From NCBI GenBank assembly GCA_021785495.1, contig JAJYFB010000013.1, positions 1 to 32,857 of the forward strand: a stretch of 32,857 nucleotides of DNA. The letters run 5' to 3'. The position numbers and the translations under genes were made by a program. Numbering within the stretch: position 1 is the stretch's first letter; each line of letters opens with the position of its first letter. Shown here piece by piece: positions 1-9,361 of this stretch. The stretch comes from Acidobacteriota bacterium (lineage in GTDB: Bacteria > Acidobacteriota > Terriglobia > Terriglobales > Acidobacteriaceae). Under the pieces are notes generated by a model. It ran no database searches. It saw only the letters and a program-made list of their open reading frames with translations, and was not told the DNA's origin.

Positions 1-1170
1 GGAGCGGCCATGGCCGCGGGCCAGCAGTTCGCCGCAGACCTCGGCGTAGGCCTTGAGGTTTGCGCCGGCCAGATCGTCGATCTCGATCGAACCTTTGTGA
101 TCGTTCAACTGGCGGACCATGTAGTCGCGGCCGTCGAATGCGGTCCAGCCCAGAAACGGATCGGTTTGAATCTCGATGGCGCGCTGCCCTTCCACCACGC
201 GCTGGCCGTTGTGCGCCGAGGCCTGCGCGTGGGCGAGATAGGGCGCGTACGCCGAGGCCGGCTCCTCCTTGATCTGCAAAAACAGCGGGTCGCCGACGCC
301 GTTGCCCTCCAAATAAACGCAAAAATCGCGCAGGCCAACGGATCCCGTTCCCACCACTTTGAAGGCCACGTCCACCGGCCGGTAAAAATCGAGCAGACGC
401 CGCCGCTGCGGCTCCAGCCTCTCGCGGTAAGGCTCAAGCGCGGTCAGCACCTCCGCGGCGCGCGCTCCAGGGAGGCGCGTGAGCATGGGCTTCAGGGTTT
501 TGAAGCGTCTGGGCGCACCTGGGCGCGACGAAACCGGTTCGGTCAGCCGCTCGAGCGTGTGCTGTGGCGTGGCCCGTTCGGCCTTCGCAAGCGCCGCGTG
601 AACCGGACGGGCCAACCCCAGCCGATGCACCTGAAAGCGATTCACTTCCAGGAGCGGCATCTCTGCGAAGGCGCGCATCTGCTCCGCGTAGCGCAGAACA
701 CAGACCTTGGCCGCGTGACGCGCGGAGCCTTCGCGATGCCCGGCCGCGCGGCCTGCCAGCACCAGTGAGGCCGCCATGCGTTTCAAGTCCCACTCGAAGG
801 GGCCGCGCGCGGTCTCGTCGAAGTCGTTGAGGTCGAAGACCAGCCGGCCGTCGGGCGCGGCGAAAGCGCCCAGGTTGCGCACGTGCGCGTCGCCGCAAAG
901 CTGGCAGTCGATCCCCGTCGAGGACGACCGCGCCAGGTCGGCCGCCATCACCCACGCCGCGCCACGAAAGTACGCGAAGGGCGACTCGGCCATGAGCCGG
1001 TACTTCAAGGCGATGAGCGCCGGTACGCGCCCGTGCATGGAACGCTCCACCAGCGCCAGCGCCGGTTCGGTCCGCGCCGCCGGGTCGAAGACCGCGTGCT
1101 GCCGGCGCGCGGTCGATTTGCGCTGCGCGCGTCCGCGCGCGCGACGTTCTTCCGCATCTTCCCAAGGCAT
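1..1170 (-). CDS. DUF2252 family protein, 3' end outside window
   Basis: The minus strand is open for 390 codons from ATG 1170-1168 to the window edge, so the C-terminus is missing. The family has a kinase-like (aminoglycoside phosphotransferase-related) fold of unknown substrate. Visible signatures are SPFAYFRGAA at residues 63-72, CGDAHVRNLGAF at 92-103, FDLNDFDET at 112-120 with FEWDLKRMAASL just after, KVVGTGSVGLRDF near 281, and CGELLARGHGRS at the edge, all typical of DUF2252. The in-frame stop upstream is at 1194-1192. ATG 1170 is the first ATG and gives the usual family N-terminus. A GTG at 1176 is the alternative. No clear Shine-Dalgarno precedes either. Divergent from the peptidase gene, with about 107 bp between the two starts. 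Family assignment is firm; the biochemical role is unknown. Confidence 0.88.
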   Translation of the reverse strand, partial: MPWEDAEERRARGRAQRKSTARRQHAVFDPAARTEPALALVERSMHGRVPALIALKYRLMAESPFAYFRGAAWVMAADLARSSSTGIDCQLCGDAHVRNLGAFAAPDGRLVFDLNDFDETARGPFEWDLKRMAASLVLAGRAAGHREGSARHAAKVCVLRYAEQMRAFAEMPLLEVNRFQVHRLGLARPVHAALAKAERATPQHTLERLTEPVSSRPGAPRRFKTLKPMLTRLPGARAAEVLTALEPYRERLEPQRRRLLDFYRPVDVAFKVVGTGSVGLRDFCVYLEGNGVGDPLFLQIKEEPASAYAPYLAHAQASAHNGQRVVEGQRAIEIQTDPFLGWTAFDGRDYMVRQLNDHKGSIEIDDLAGANLKAYAEVCGELLARGHGRS

Positions 1171-1277
1171 ACGCACGGAAGATACACTGTTTCACCGCTC
1201 GGCGCAATGCTCGCCTCGGTTTGATGTAGACTTTTCTCCAAGCCGTGCCTATCCGCGCAATTCTCCAGGAGGAAAGT

Positions 1278-3524
1278 TTGCTGTCGCGCTTCGCTACGTT
1301 CCCGCTTGCCGCAGGTGTCGTCTTGTCCTTTGCGGTGAATTCGCGCACGGTCGAAGCGCAGAAGCAGCCGCTGACCGTGGAGGCGATCTACGCGCACGGT
1401 CCGCTGGTTCCAAAACCGCCCGATCAACTGGACTGGTCGCCTGACGGCAAGCATTTGGCGTATCTCGACGGCGACGACCTGATGGAAGTCAACCCGTCGA
1501 CCGGCTCGGCGCGCGTGCTGCTCGACGCGGCCCGGATGCGCCGGTTCACGGCGAGCGGCGGCTCCGAGCAGGATCGCGACCATCGCGCGCGCTACGGCAT
1601 GGCGAGCTTTTTGTGGGCTCCGGATTCGGCCCATCTGCTCTTCGACGCCGGCGGCCAGCTCTGGCTTTACGACCTGCGGCGCGATGCGGCGCGCCTGGTC
1701 GCATCGACGGGAATTGCATCGGGCGACGATCCGAAGTTCTCGCCCGATGGGCAGTCTGTTTCCTTTGCCGGAGCGCGCGGCCTCACGGTGGTCTCTCTTC
1801 GCAAACACGGCGCCGCAACCGTCGCCGTCGCGCCCACGGACGACGCCGGCTCAATCCTCAACGGCGCGGTGGACTGGGTTTACGCGGAAGAACTCGACGT
1901 GCGCAGCAATGTTTTCTGGTCGCCCGACTCGCAGAAGATTGCCTACTTGCAAATGAACGAGGCCGCCGTACCGCGCTACCCGCTCGCCGATTGGATTCCC
2001 GTGCATGCGCAGGTGGACTGGCAGCGCTATCCTCAACCCGGCGACCCCAACCCTTCGGTCCGCGTCGGCGTCGCGAGCGCCACAGGCGGCAAAACCCTCT
2101 GGATGCGGATTCCCCTCGCCGAGGGCGGCTATATTCCCCGCTTCGGCTGGGTCGACCGCAATACCGTCTGGATCGAAACCCTGAGCCGCGACCAAAAGCA
2201 TCGCATCCTTTTCTTCGCCGACGCCGCCAGCGGCCACGCGCAAAAAGAACTGGAGATCGACGACGAAAGGTTTTTTGAAGACGGCTACGATGTGAGCGTG
2301 GGCGATGGCGCGATCGTGCTGACAAGCTGGCAGGACGGGCACACCCATCTCTATCTTGAGCGTTACGATCCGGCTCATCCTTTGGCCGCGAAGGCCGCGC
2401 AGGAAATGCAGCTCACCCGCGGAGACTTTGACGTAAGCGCCATCTACAGCGTGGACGCAGCGCGCGGCCTCGTCACCTACGCATCCAATGAAGGTGATCC
2501 GCAGCAGCAGCAGATCTGGCAGGTCAGCTTCAACGGCGAACGCAGGCGCTTGAGCGGCGACGCAGGCTTTCACGACGCCAGCTTCGCGCCCGGCGGCGCG
2601 GCCTTTGCCGATACGTACTCGACGCGCACCACGCCTCCGGTCGTCCGCCTCTGCGGCGTTGCGTCAGAACCAGCCCCGGCGCAAACCTGTCGCGTCTTCT
2701 GGCAAACCCGTGCGCTTGACGGCTATCCGTTGCATTCTCCCGTGCAACTTGCCGTCCAGACGCACGATGGAACGACGCTCTACGCCACGTTGCTGCTGCC
2801 GCCCGGCGCAACCGCGCCCGCCAGCGTTCCGCTCATCGTCAATCCCTACGGCGGGCCGGGCGCGCAGGATGTGCTCAACCAATGGAGCAACAAAAAGCTC
2901 TTCGACCAGGTTCTTGTCGAGCACGGATTCGCCGTGCTGCACGCCGACAATCGCGGCACGAGCGGCCGGGGACGCATTTTCGCGCAGGCTGCCTTTCGCA
3001 ACTTCGGCGCCGTGCAGTTTGACGATCAGCGCACCGTGATCAACGCGGCGCTGAAAAAATTTCCTCAACTCGATCCTCAGCGCCTCGGCTGGTGGGGCTG
3101 GAGCTGGGGCGGTTCGTTCACGCTCTACGCCATGACCCATTCGGATCGCTTCCGCGCCGGCGTGGCCGTTGCGCCCGTCACCGACTGGCGCGATTACGAC
3201 TCCATCTACACCGAGCGATACCTCGGTCTGCCCGCGGAAGACGCCGCAGCCTATCGCGATTTCTCCGCCGTCAACAGGGCGGCGCAGCTCAAAGGGCGGC
3301 TGCTCCTCGCCCATGGAACCGGCGACGACAACGTTCATCTCGAAAACACCGTGCAATTCGTGCAAGCGCTGATCGAAGCCGGTATTCCCTACGATCTGCA
3401 AATCTATCCGCGCAAGACCCACTCCATCGCCGGCGCGCACGTGCGCATGAGCCTCTACAACCGCATCCTGGCCCACTTCGAGACCTATCTCCAGCCCGCG
3501 CCATCGGGCACAAACGGCAAATAG
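1278..3524 (+). CDS. Secreted S9B family prolyl peptidase (dipeptidyl peptidase IV type)
   Basis: Serine exopeptidase/oligopeptidase, expected to be exported and to remove dipeptides after proline or alanine. An N-terminal beta-propeller (about residues 40-480) contains the DPP-IV glutamate motif WVYAEELDV, which binds the substrate N-terminus. The C-terminal alpha/beta hydrolase has GWSWGGS (Ser at about 609), HGTGDDNVH (Asp about 683) and KTHS (His about 715). The spacing of the triad closely matches human DPP4. I chose TTG 1278 because AGGAGG at 1267-1272 lies 5 nt before it and a signal-peptide-like hydrophobic stretch follows at once, ending near VEAQ. GTG 1245 in the same frame would add 11 residues and lacks such a site. 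Length (748 aa) is normal for the family. Exact substrate specificity cannot be read from sequence. Confidence 0.93.
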   Translation: MLSRFATFPLAAGVVLSFAVNSRTVEAQKQPLTVEAIYAHGPLVPKPPDQLDWSPDGKHLAYLDGDDLMEVNPSTGSARVLLDAARMRRFTASGGSEQDRDHRARYGMASFLWAPDSAHLLFDAGGQLWLYDLRRDAARLVASTGIASGDDPKFSPDGQSVSFAGARGLTVVSLRKHGAATVAVAPTDDAGSILNGAVDWVYAEELDVRSNVFWSPDSQKIAYLQMNEAAVPRYPLADWIPVHAQVDWQRYPQPGDPNPSVRVGVASATGGKTLWMRIPLAEGGYIPRFGWVDRNTVWIETLSRDQKHRILFFADAASGHAQKELEIDDERFFEDGYDVSVGDGAIVLTSWQDGHTHLYLERYDPAHPLAAKAAQEMQLTRGDFDVSAIYSVDAARGLVTYASNEGDPQQQQIWQVSFNGERRRLSGDAGFHDASFAPGGAAFADTYSTRTTPPVVRLCGVASEPAPAQTCRVFWQTRALDGYPLHSPVQLAVQTHDGTTLYATLLLPPGATAPASVPLIVNPYGGPGAQDVLNQWSNKKLFDQVLVEHGFAVLHADNRGTSGRGRIFAQAAFRNFGAVQFDDQRTVINAALKKFPQLDPQRLGWWGWSWGGSFTLYAMTHSDRFRAGVAVAPVTDWRDYDSIYTERYLGLPAEDAAAYRDFSAVNRAAQLKGRLLLAHGTGDDNVHLENTVQFVQALIEAGIPYDLQIYPRKTHSIAGAHVRMSLYNRILAHFETYLQPAPSGTNGK

Positions 3525-3669
3525 CCTACGCCGCCAGATTTGCTCATCGCCTTCTGCCGTTCATGCGTCCGGGCCCGAAGCAGTGCTTTGGCTGCCTCAT
3601 GCCCCAAAAACTTTCTCTTCCCGTTTCTGCAATTGACGCATCCGGTTTCCTTTTCGGCAAACAGTCCTC

Positions 3670-4078
3670 CATCTTCATCGTTAGTTTCTTGAGCCACTTG
3701 CCGAATGAAGCGATCCGCGTGTGTGGCAGACCGCAGGAATCATCGTTCGGAAGAAATTCCGCTGATTCCGATTGCTGCGGTATTGAGCAGGGCGACCGTT
3801 GCAAGCAGATCGAGAACGATGGGAAGACCAAGCAGAAGTGGCTGGGAAGCTCTCTTCACCGTCCCGGAGGGATTCCCTCCCACGACGCCTTGAATCGCGT
3901 TTTTTCGCCGCTGGACCCGGCGGAGCGGGAGAGCCGCTTTCTGAACGCGGTCCGCGCGATAGCCCAGATGACCGCGGGCCAGGTAGTTGTCATCGCTTGC
4001 AACTCGCTACGCGGCACGCGGAAAGGCGGCAAGAAAAACCCGGCTCCGATGGTTTCCGGCTGGGCCCGCTGCAACAAC
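3670..4078 (+). pseudogene. Decayed ISAs1-family transposase N-terminal fragment
   Basis: Reading frame 2 shows FLSHLPNEA near 3690, then GGIPSHDALNRVFSPLDP from about 3866 and QVVVIACNSLRGTRKGGK near 4000, ending with PMVSGW near 4065. These match the order of conserved blocks in ISAs1/H-repeat transposases (SHLPDPR, GIPSHDTxxRVFxxLDP, AIDGKTLRGS, LVSAW). The catalytic Asp of the IDGKT block is replaced (IACNS). The intervening residues read through in the wrong frame, implying frameshifts, and the C-terminal two thirds are absent. No terminal inverted repeats were found. An inactive relic is the only sensible reading. The exact ends are approximate. Confidence 0.68.
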
Positions 4079-4117
4079 CTCGCCCGATCGCCAATTTTTG
4101 ATCTCTGCCCCCTGTTT

Positions 4118-5113
4118 CTAAATCATCTCCACGCCCCACAGGTCGTGCAGATGCACGATGCCCTCGACCACGCCGCCGGCATCGACGACGACGAGCGCAG
4201 TGATTTTGCGCTCTTCAAGGATGGCCAACGCCTTGGCCGCCAGTTCGTCGCCGGCAATCGAACGCGGATGCGGATTCATGGCCTCGCCCGCGCTCCGGCC
4301 GAGGGCCGCTCCGCCCTCGCGTTCGAGCAGCCGGCGCAGGTCGCCGTCGGAGAGCACGCCGCACAGGCGTCCCTCCTGCTGCACAGTGGTGATGCCGAGC
4401 TTCTTCGACGACATCTCGAAGATCACATCGCTCATCGGCGTGGCGGGCGCGACGGTGGGAATCTCTTCGCCCGTGTGCATCAGGTCGCGGACGCGGGCCA
4501 GGCGCTTGCCGAGTTTGCCGCCGGGATGCAGCTCGGCGAAGTCCTCGGCGCGGAAGCCTTTTTTGAGGCTGACGGCGATGGCCAGCGCGTCGCCGAGTGC
4601 GAGCATGGAGGTGGTCGAAGCTGTGGGTGCGAGGTTCAGGCCGCAGGCCTCGCGCGCAACCGAGCAATCGAGCGCCACGTCGCTGGCCTGCGCGAGAGTC
4701 GATTGTGGATGGCACGTGAAGGAGACGAGCGCGTCGCCCTTGCGCTTGAGCGTGGCGAGCAGCCGGAGAATCTCCTCGGTTTCGCCGCTGGCCGAGAGCG
4801 CCACGACCACATCGCCCGGCATCAAGACGCCCACATCGCCATGCACGGCTTCGGCCGGATGCAGAAACAGGGCCGGCGAGCCGGTGGAACTGAGCGTGGC
4901 GGCGATCTTCTGGGCGATGATGCCGCTTTTGCCCATGCCCGTAACCACCACCCGGCCGTGCGACGCGCCGCAGCGAAGGATCATCTCGACGGCGCGCGCG
5001 AACGGTTCGGCCATCGGCCCTTCGAGGCGCACGGCGAGGGCTTCGAGCGCGGCCGCTTCGGTACGCACCAGGGCCGCGGGTGGAAAGCATTCGTCTTGCC
5101 TGGAAATACTCAT
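4118..5113 (-). CDS. kdsD: KpsF/GutQ-type D-arabinose-5-phosphate isomerase (SIS + 2 CBS)
   Basis: Interconverts D-ribulose-5-phosphate and D-arabinose-5-phosphate, the first step of Kdo synthesis for lipopolysaccharide; cytoplasmic. The SIS domain (about residues 40-175) has VVTGMGKSGIIAQKIAATLSS, the HPAEAVHGDVG block and ALSASGETEE. AREACGLNLAPTASTTS and the basic ELHPGGKLGKRL segment follow, all diagnostic of the KpsF/GutQ family. Two CBS domains fill the C-terminus (about 205-330), including LSDGDLRRLLE. Stop TAG is at 4120-4118. ATG 5113 gives a 331-residue protein of standard length. Upstream the frame stays open into an intergenic repeat, so longer starts are unlikely. Monocistronic as far as can be seen: its 3' neighbour is the relic transposase and its 5' neighbour the MITE-like element. 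Confidence 0.93.
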   Translation of the reverse strand: MSISRQDECFPPAALVRTEAAALEALAVRLEGPMAEPFARAVEMILRCGASHGRVVVTGMGKSGIIAQKIAATLSSTGSPALFLHPAEAVHGDVGVLMPGDVVVALSASGETEEILRLLATLKRKGDALVSFTCHPQSTLAQASDVALDCSVAREACGLNLAPTASTTSMLALGDALAIAVSLKKGFRAEDFAELHPGGKLGKRLARVRDLMHTGEEIPTVAPATPMSDVIFEMSSKKLGITTVQQEGRLCGVLSDGDLRRLLEREGGAALGRSAGEAMNPHPRSIAGDELAAKALAILEERKITALVVVDAGGVVEGIVHLHDLWGVEMI

Positions 5114-5171
5114 CGGCTTTCGATAGTAACAGAAGAAAAGCCGAAGCCGAGATGGCAAAGAGGAACGAAGA

Positions 5172-5283
5172 GGGCAAACGCATTTCAGCTTGCGGGATGA
5201 TTTTGTTTTGAAAGGACACGGCTTCAGCCGTGCCCTTTCCAAGCTGTTCCGGGCGGCAATGCGAAATCCAAATGCGTTTGCCC
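5172..5283. mobile_element. 112-bp MITE-like element, copy 1
   Basis: Bounded by perfect 14-bp inverted repeats GGGCAAACGCATTT (5172-5185) and AAATGCGTTTGCCC (5270-5283). The centre carries the hairpin CACGGCTTCAGCCGTG (5217-5232). An 11-bp direct repeat GAGGAACGAAG flanks it at 5160-5170 and 5287-5297, consistent with a target duplication. It has no coding capacity. A larger copy lies at 30032-30274 with the same termini. The transposase that would move it is not in the window; the ISAs1 relic nearby has no demonstrated link. Confidence 0.72.
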
Positions 5284-5370
5284 GGGGAGGAACGAAGGCC
5301 AGAGCGTTTTCTCGCAGCGGATCGGCACTGCCCCGGCCCAGCCTGCAAAATCGCCAGAAACGACACGCTC

Positions 5371-6516
5371 CTAGCCGGTGGCGGCATGATTGGAAGAGCG
5401 CAGGAGCGTCTTCTGCACGAGGACGCGCCCAGGAACTTCGACGAATCGGTAGAGCAGGAACGCGCATATCCATGTCAGCAGACAGCTAAGCGACAGCGTG
5501 ACAAGGTGCGCTGCGGCACAACGGCGCTGCCCCATGGTCTGGCCCAGCCGCTGCGCGGCGGCGATGCACCACGGATGAACCAGATAGATGGAGTAGGAGA
5601 TCACGCCCAGGTGATAGATCAGCTTGTTGGCGAACAGCGCCTTGGCCCCCGGCGATTCAAAGTAGAGTGCGAGAACGATGAGGGGGAAGAAGCAGTAGGC
5701 CAAAAGATCGCAGTGAGACCAGACAAGGACGCAGAGAAATACGACGAGTAGCACGGGAAGAATGAGCCGCGAGGAAGCTGGTTTTCGCATGGCTGGAAGT
5801 TGCGCAATCTTGTAGCAGAGCATGCCCAGGCAGAATCCCGCCACGCAGCGCATGACGGGAAAGACGCTGGCTGCGGAGACCACGTCGAGTTGGCCTCTGA
5901 CCCCGAGGCCCGATGCGCCCACGCGCACGAGCAGCGCCGCCGAGGCCAGCAGGACGACCCAGGCGTAGACCGGCCGCACGGAAAAAACCAGCAGCACCAG
6001 CGCAGGAAAGAAGATGTAGACGAAGAACTCGGTGGAGAGCGACCATGTATCGGCGGAGATGCTGACGAAGCCGAGCCCCCAGGTCTGGACCATCGCGGCA
6101 TTGGCGATGTAGTTGCAGAAGGAGAAGAGGCTCGCCGCGTGATGGAAGAGCAAAGCGTGAAGAAAGGCGATGGTGGTAATCACGAAGTACAAAGGATAGA
6201 TGCGAGCCATGCGCCGGGACATGAACATGCCGTAGTTGGACGGGGTTATGCCGCCGCTGAAGGATCTTCCATAGCTGAGGGACATCACAAAGCCGCTCAG
6301 AACGAAAAATACATCCACGCCCAGGTAGCCCGAACGGCGCAGCAGGGTGGGAACTGGACCGGTGTAGTAAGCGTCGTACAAAACCACGTGATACAGCAGG
6401 ACAAGGACGGATGCTATACCCCGCAGCCCCGTGAGAGGTCGAATCTCATTTGTAGCCATCGCATTGCCAAGCGGTATTATACCGGCCATCTGTTGCTCGC
6501 GGAAGGGACGAGCCAT
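5371..6516 (-). CDS. Acyltransferase 3 family membrane protein (OafA/YrhL type)
   Basis: Integral membrane O-acyltransferase expected to acetylate or acylate a cell-surface glycan or lipid; the substrate is unknown. Family landmarks are IRPLTGLRGIASVLVLLYHV near the N-terminus (the His in the first helix is the usual active-site residue), YLGVDVFFVLSGFVMS, and the RRMARIYPLYF segment. About ten hydrophobic helices follow, and the C-terminal part includes SYSIYLVHPW. Length is typical. Start is uncertain. ATG 6516 has GGAG four bases upstream. ATG 6459 (MATNEIRPL) gives the tightest family N-terminus but no ribosome site, and ATG 6549 is the longest option. It points away from the isomerase promoter region and shows no operon partner. 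Confidence 0.9.
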   Translation of the reverse strand: MARPFREQQMAGIIPLGNAMATNEIRPLTGLRGIASVLVLLYHVVLYDAYYTGPVPTLLRRSGYLGVDVFFVLSGFVMSLSYGRSFSGGITPSNYGMFMSRRMARIYPLYFVITTIAFLHALLFHHAASLFSFCNYIANAAMVQTWGLGFVSISADTWSLSTEFFVYIFFPALVLLVFSVRPVYAWVVLLASAALLVRVGASGLGVRGQLDVVSAASVFPVMRCVAGFCLGMLCYKIAQLPAMRKPASSRLILPVLLVVFLCVLVWSHCDLLAYCFFPLIVLALYFESPGAKALFANKLIYHLGVISYSIYLVHPWCIAAAQRLGQTMGQRRCAAAHLVTLSLSCLLTWICAFLLYRFVEVPGRVLVQKTLLRSSNHAATG

Positions 6517-6781
6517 GCGGCTCCGGAGCAAACGCATTAGATTGAGCATGTCCCGCTGCCCGTTGAAAGTCGTTGAGCGGCGGCTAGGTTGATGTTGCTA
6601 CGCCACTGAGGTGGCCCCGGTAGTTCGGATAGTTTTTTCGGGTTTTTCAGGGGAAAAATTGCTCGTCGTATGACAAACAGAGATCGGCGGCTCTGAGCCG
6701 TTCCAAACAGGGCCGCCACGACTCCGGGCGCGCCATGGCGGCCAAGGGGGCGTATCTCCTGGACCGGCAATTTGCCTTCAC

Positions 6782-9214
6782 TCATTCCTCGCGCAGAAGG
6801 ATCAGAGGGTCCACGGCCAAAGCGCGCTGCGCTGGCATCCAGGCCGCCACGAGCCCCAGCAGCAGCATCGCGGCCACCACTCCGCCCAGCACCAGCGGAT
6901 CGCGCGGCGTAGCCTGGTAGACGATGTGCGCCAACACGCGCGCGCCCAACACGCCCAGCGCGATGCCCGCAGCCGAACCCATGGCGAGCAAGCGCAGCGC
7001 GCGTCCCAGCGCCGTCTGCAGAACTTCGCGCCGCCCCGCGCCCAGCGCCACGCGGATTCCCAGCTCGCGCATCCGCTTGCTGACCACATACGAAGCCATG
7101 CCGAAGACGCCCGTCACCGCCAGCATCGCGCCCAGCAGGCCCAGCACGCCCAACGCCACCGTGGCCACGCGCGAAACGAAGAGAGCCCAGTCCATGGCGC
7201 GATCCCAGGGGGCGATCGTCAGCGGCAAACTGGAATCCAGTCCGTGCATGGCGCGATCGAGCGCCTGCGCCATCTCCCGCGGATCGCGACTGGAGTGCAC
7301 CACCAGCGTCGTCTCGCTCCCGCGATGCTGCTCGAAGGAAAAGAACATCGCGGACTGCGGATCCTCCGTGATGGTGCGATATTTGCCGTCTTCCACCACG
7401 CCGACCACCTCCGCACGGTTGCCGCTCCAGAACTTGAAGTGCCCGCCGATGGCCTTCTGGACGGATCCGAAGACCCTCACCGCGAAGGTGCGGTTGACCA
7501 GCGCCACGGTGGGCGCCTTGTCGTTATCGTCGAAGCGCAAATCGCGGCCGGCCACGAGCCGCGTGCCCGCGGCGGCCAGATAGCCCGGCGAAATGTTGTA
7601 ATTCAGGGCGTCGGCTGCCGCGTTGATCGGCCGGTAGTCGGTGGTCGTGTCGAAAAATACGTCGGAATCGTTGCCGGATGGCCCCAGTGGCACATGATTG
7701 ATCAAACCAACCGCTGTAACCCCAGGAATGGCCTTCGCCGCGTCGAACATGCGCCGCTGCAGAGCCGGGTCATCCTGTTCCTTGTAGCCGGCCATCTGCA
7801 AGTCGGTCTCCGCCAGCGTGACGTTCCGCGGCTGGAATCCGTAGTTGCCGTGCAGGGCCCGCAGCAGGCCACGCACCGCAACCAGCGATGAGGTCACCAG
7901 CAGGGCGCAGATGGCGATCTGCACCACAAGCAGAAGATCGCGCAGAGCAAACCTCTTCACGCCGCCCCCTCCGGCCGAGCCGGTGCGAATCGTCTGCCAC
8001 GGATCGGCGCGCAGCACCTGGCCGACGGGTAGGATGCCAAAAAGCAACCCACTCAGAATCGCCAGCAGCAGCGCCACGGCGTAGGTGCGCAGATCGGGAT
8101 TCACCGGAACGTTGATGGGTGTGCCCGCGATGGGATGCCATGCGCTGAGGGCGCGCAGGGCGAAGAGTCCGCCCGTGAGACCCACCGCGCCTCCCGCAAG
8201 CGAGACCAGCAGCGCCTCGGTCAGCAATTGACGAAGGATGGTTGCGCGCCGCGAACCAAGCGCCAGCCGCAGGGCCACCTCTTTGGCGCGGTCAGCCGCG
8301 CGGGCCGCGAACAGGCTGCCCAGATTGGCGCAGGCCGCCAGCAGAATCAAACCGGCCAGCAACATCAAAACGGTCATGAACGCTCTGGCAGGCTTGCCAA
8401 GCATGTCGCCCACAAGTCCGGGCCGGGCCAGGCTGAAGCGAATGCCGGCGTCATCCTGCGGGTAGGTCTTGGCCAGCCATGCGCCGAGCGCGTTCAGATC
8501 GGAGGCGGCTTGCTCCGGCGTAACGCCCGGTTTGAGCCGGCCGATCACCCACGCACTGTTGTTGCCGCGGTATTGCAGTCCGTTGACGCCGTTCACCGTG
8601 GGCTCCTCGACAATCGGCATCCAGAAGGTCGGAGCAAACATCAGTTCCGTGCTGCGAAACGAGGATGGCGCCACGCCGAGGATCGTGAAGGGATGCTTGT
8701 TGATCTCGACCTCGCGTCCGATCACGCCCGCATCGTGGCGAAAATAGCCGTTCCAGAAGGCATAGCTGAGGACAACATAGGGCGCGCTGTTGTAGCCTTT
8801 CTCGTCCGATGCGTGAAAGAAACGGCCCAAATAAGGCTGGATGCCCAGCGTGTCGAAGTAATTGCCGCTGGCCAGATAGGGCCATGCCGTCGTCGGATTG
8901 CCGCCGGCATCCACGCCCACCGCGCCTAAGACTTGATATTCGACAAGACTCTCGAAGGTGCGGTTGCGATCGCGCAGATCGAGATAATCGAGATAGGAAA
9001 GCGAGGGCGACGGCCCGAAACTCGGCCAGATGCGCTGCACCATATACAGGTTCTGCGCCCGCGGCACGTTCACCGGCCGCAGGATCAGTGCGTTCAGAAC
9101 GCTGAAGACCACGCAGTTGGCGCCGATGCCGAGCGCCAGCGTCACAATGGCGGTCGCGGTGAAACCAGGTGCTTTGCGCAACTGCCGCAGCGCGAGTCGT
9201 AGATTGCCGAGCAT
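6782..9214 (-). CDS. ADOP-type ABC permease (duplicated MacB/FtsX), divergent copy
   Basis: An 810-residue inner-membrane permease with two MacB-type periplasmic domains and two FtsX domains. Residues 1-35 show the ADOP start LRLALRQLRKAPGFTATA with the first membrane helix. A periplasmic core domain follows to about 270, FtsX helices at about 275-410 (containing RAADRAKEVALRLALGS), a second helix/core pair at about 425-680, and final FtsX helices at about 685-800 with RMRELGIRVALGAGRRE. The C-terminus VDPLILLREE is the divergent equivalent of IDPMQALRTE in the three plus-strand paralogs. ATG 9214 is preceded by GAGGAGAG. It lies divergent from the efflux operon and shares its upstream region, but has no ATPase gene of its own, so it may borrow one of the operon ATPases (inference). 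It is clearly less similar to the other three at both termini. Confidence 0.93.
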   Translation of the reverse strand: MLGNLRLALRQLRKAPGFTATAIVTLALGIGANCVVFSVLNALILRPVNVPRAQNLYMVQRIWPSFGPSPSLSYLDYLDLRDRNRTFESLVEYQVLGAVGVDAGGNPTTAWPYLASGNYFDTLGIQPYLGRFFHASDEKGYNSAPYVVLSYAFWNGYFRHDAGVIGREVEINKHPFTILGVAPSSFRSTELMFAPTFWMPIVEEPTVNGVNGLQYRGNNSAWVIGRLKPGVTPEQAASDLNALGAWLAKTYPQDDAGIRFSLARPGLVGDMLGKPARAFMTVLMLLAGLILLAACANLGSLFAARAADRAKEVALRLALGSRRATILRQLLTEALLVSLAGGAVGLTGGLFALRALSAWHPIAGTPINVPVNPDLRTYAVALLLAILSGLLFGILPVGQVLRADPWQTIRTGSAGGGGVKRFALRDLLLVVQIAICALLVTSSLVAVRGLLRALHGNYGFQPRNVTLAETDLQMAGYKEQDDPALQRRMFDAAKAIPGVTAVGLINHVPLGPSGNDSDVFFDTTTDYRPINAAADALNYNISPGYLAAAGTRLVAGRDLRFDDNDKAPTVALVNRTFAVRVFGSVQKAIGGHFKFWSGNRAEVVGVVEDGKYRTITEDPQSAMFFSFEQHRGSETTLVVHSSRDPREMAQALDRAMHGLDSSLPLTIAPWDRAMDWALFVSRVATVALGVLGLLGAMLAVTGVFGMASYVVSKRMRELGIRVALGAGRREVLQTALGRALRLLAMGSAAGIALGVLGARVLAHIVYQATPRDPLVLGGVVAAMLLLGLVAAWMPAQRALAVDPLILLREE

Positions 9215-9361
9215 GAATGGCTCTCCTCGATGGATGAGATTACGAGCATTTCCTGCGCAATGTTCCGCACGCTGAGGACCAAACCGTCCGGCTCAAAACA
9301 AAGCAGTTGCAACGGCGCGCGCAGCACCCAGCGTCCGGAATCGAAATTTGCCGTCCGAAAG

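Noticed and set aside
434-1348. 304-codon minus-strand frame over the DUF2252 gene
   Set aside because: A different frame on the same strand gives continuous DUF2252 homology from 1170 to the window edge.
3092-5200. Plus-strand open frame of 702 codons spanning the peptidase end, the relic and the antisense of the isomerase
   Set aside because: Only the segment 3670-4078 has family signal (ISAs1); the rest is out-of-frame or antisense reading.
6537-6785. 82-codon minus-strand frame whose ATG overlaps the divergent permease stop
   Set aside because: No recognisable domain, no ribosome site of its own beyond the overlap, and it runs into the acyltransferase 5' end.
9308-9324. Possible minus-strand sigma-54 element for the divergent permease
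   Set aside because: The -12 part fits (TTGCA) but the -24 part has TGC in place of the essential TGG.
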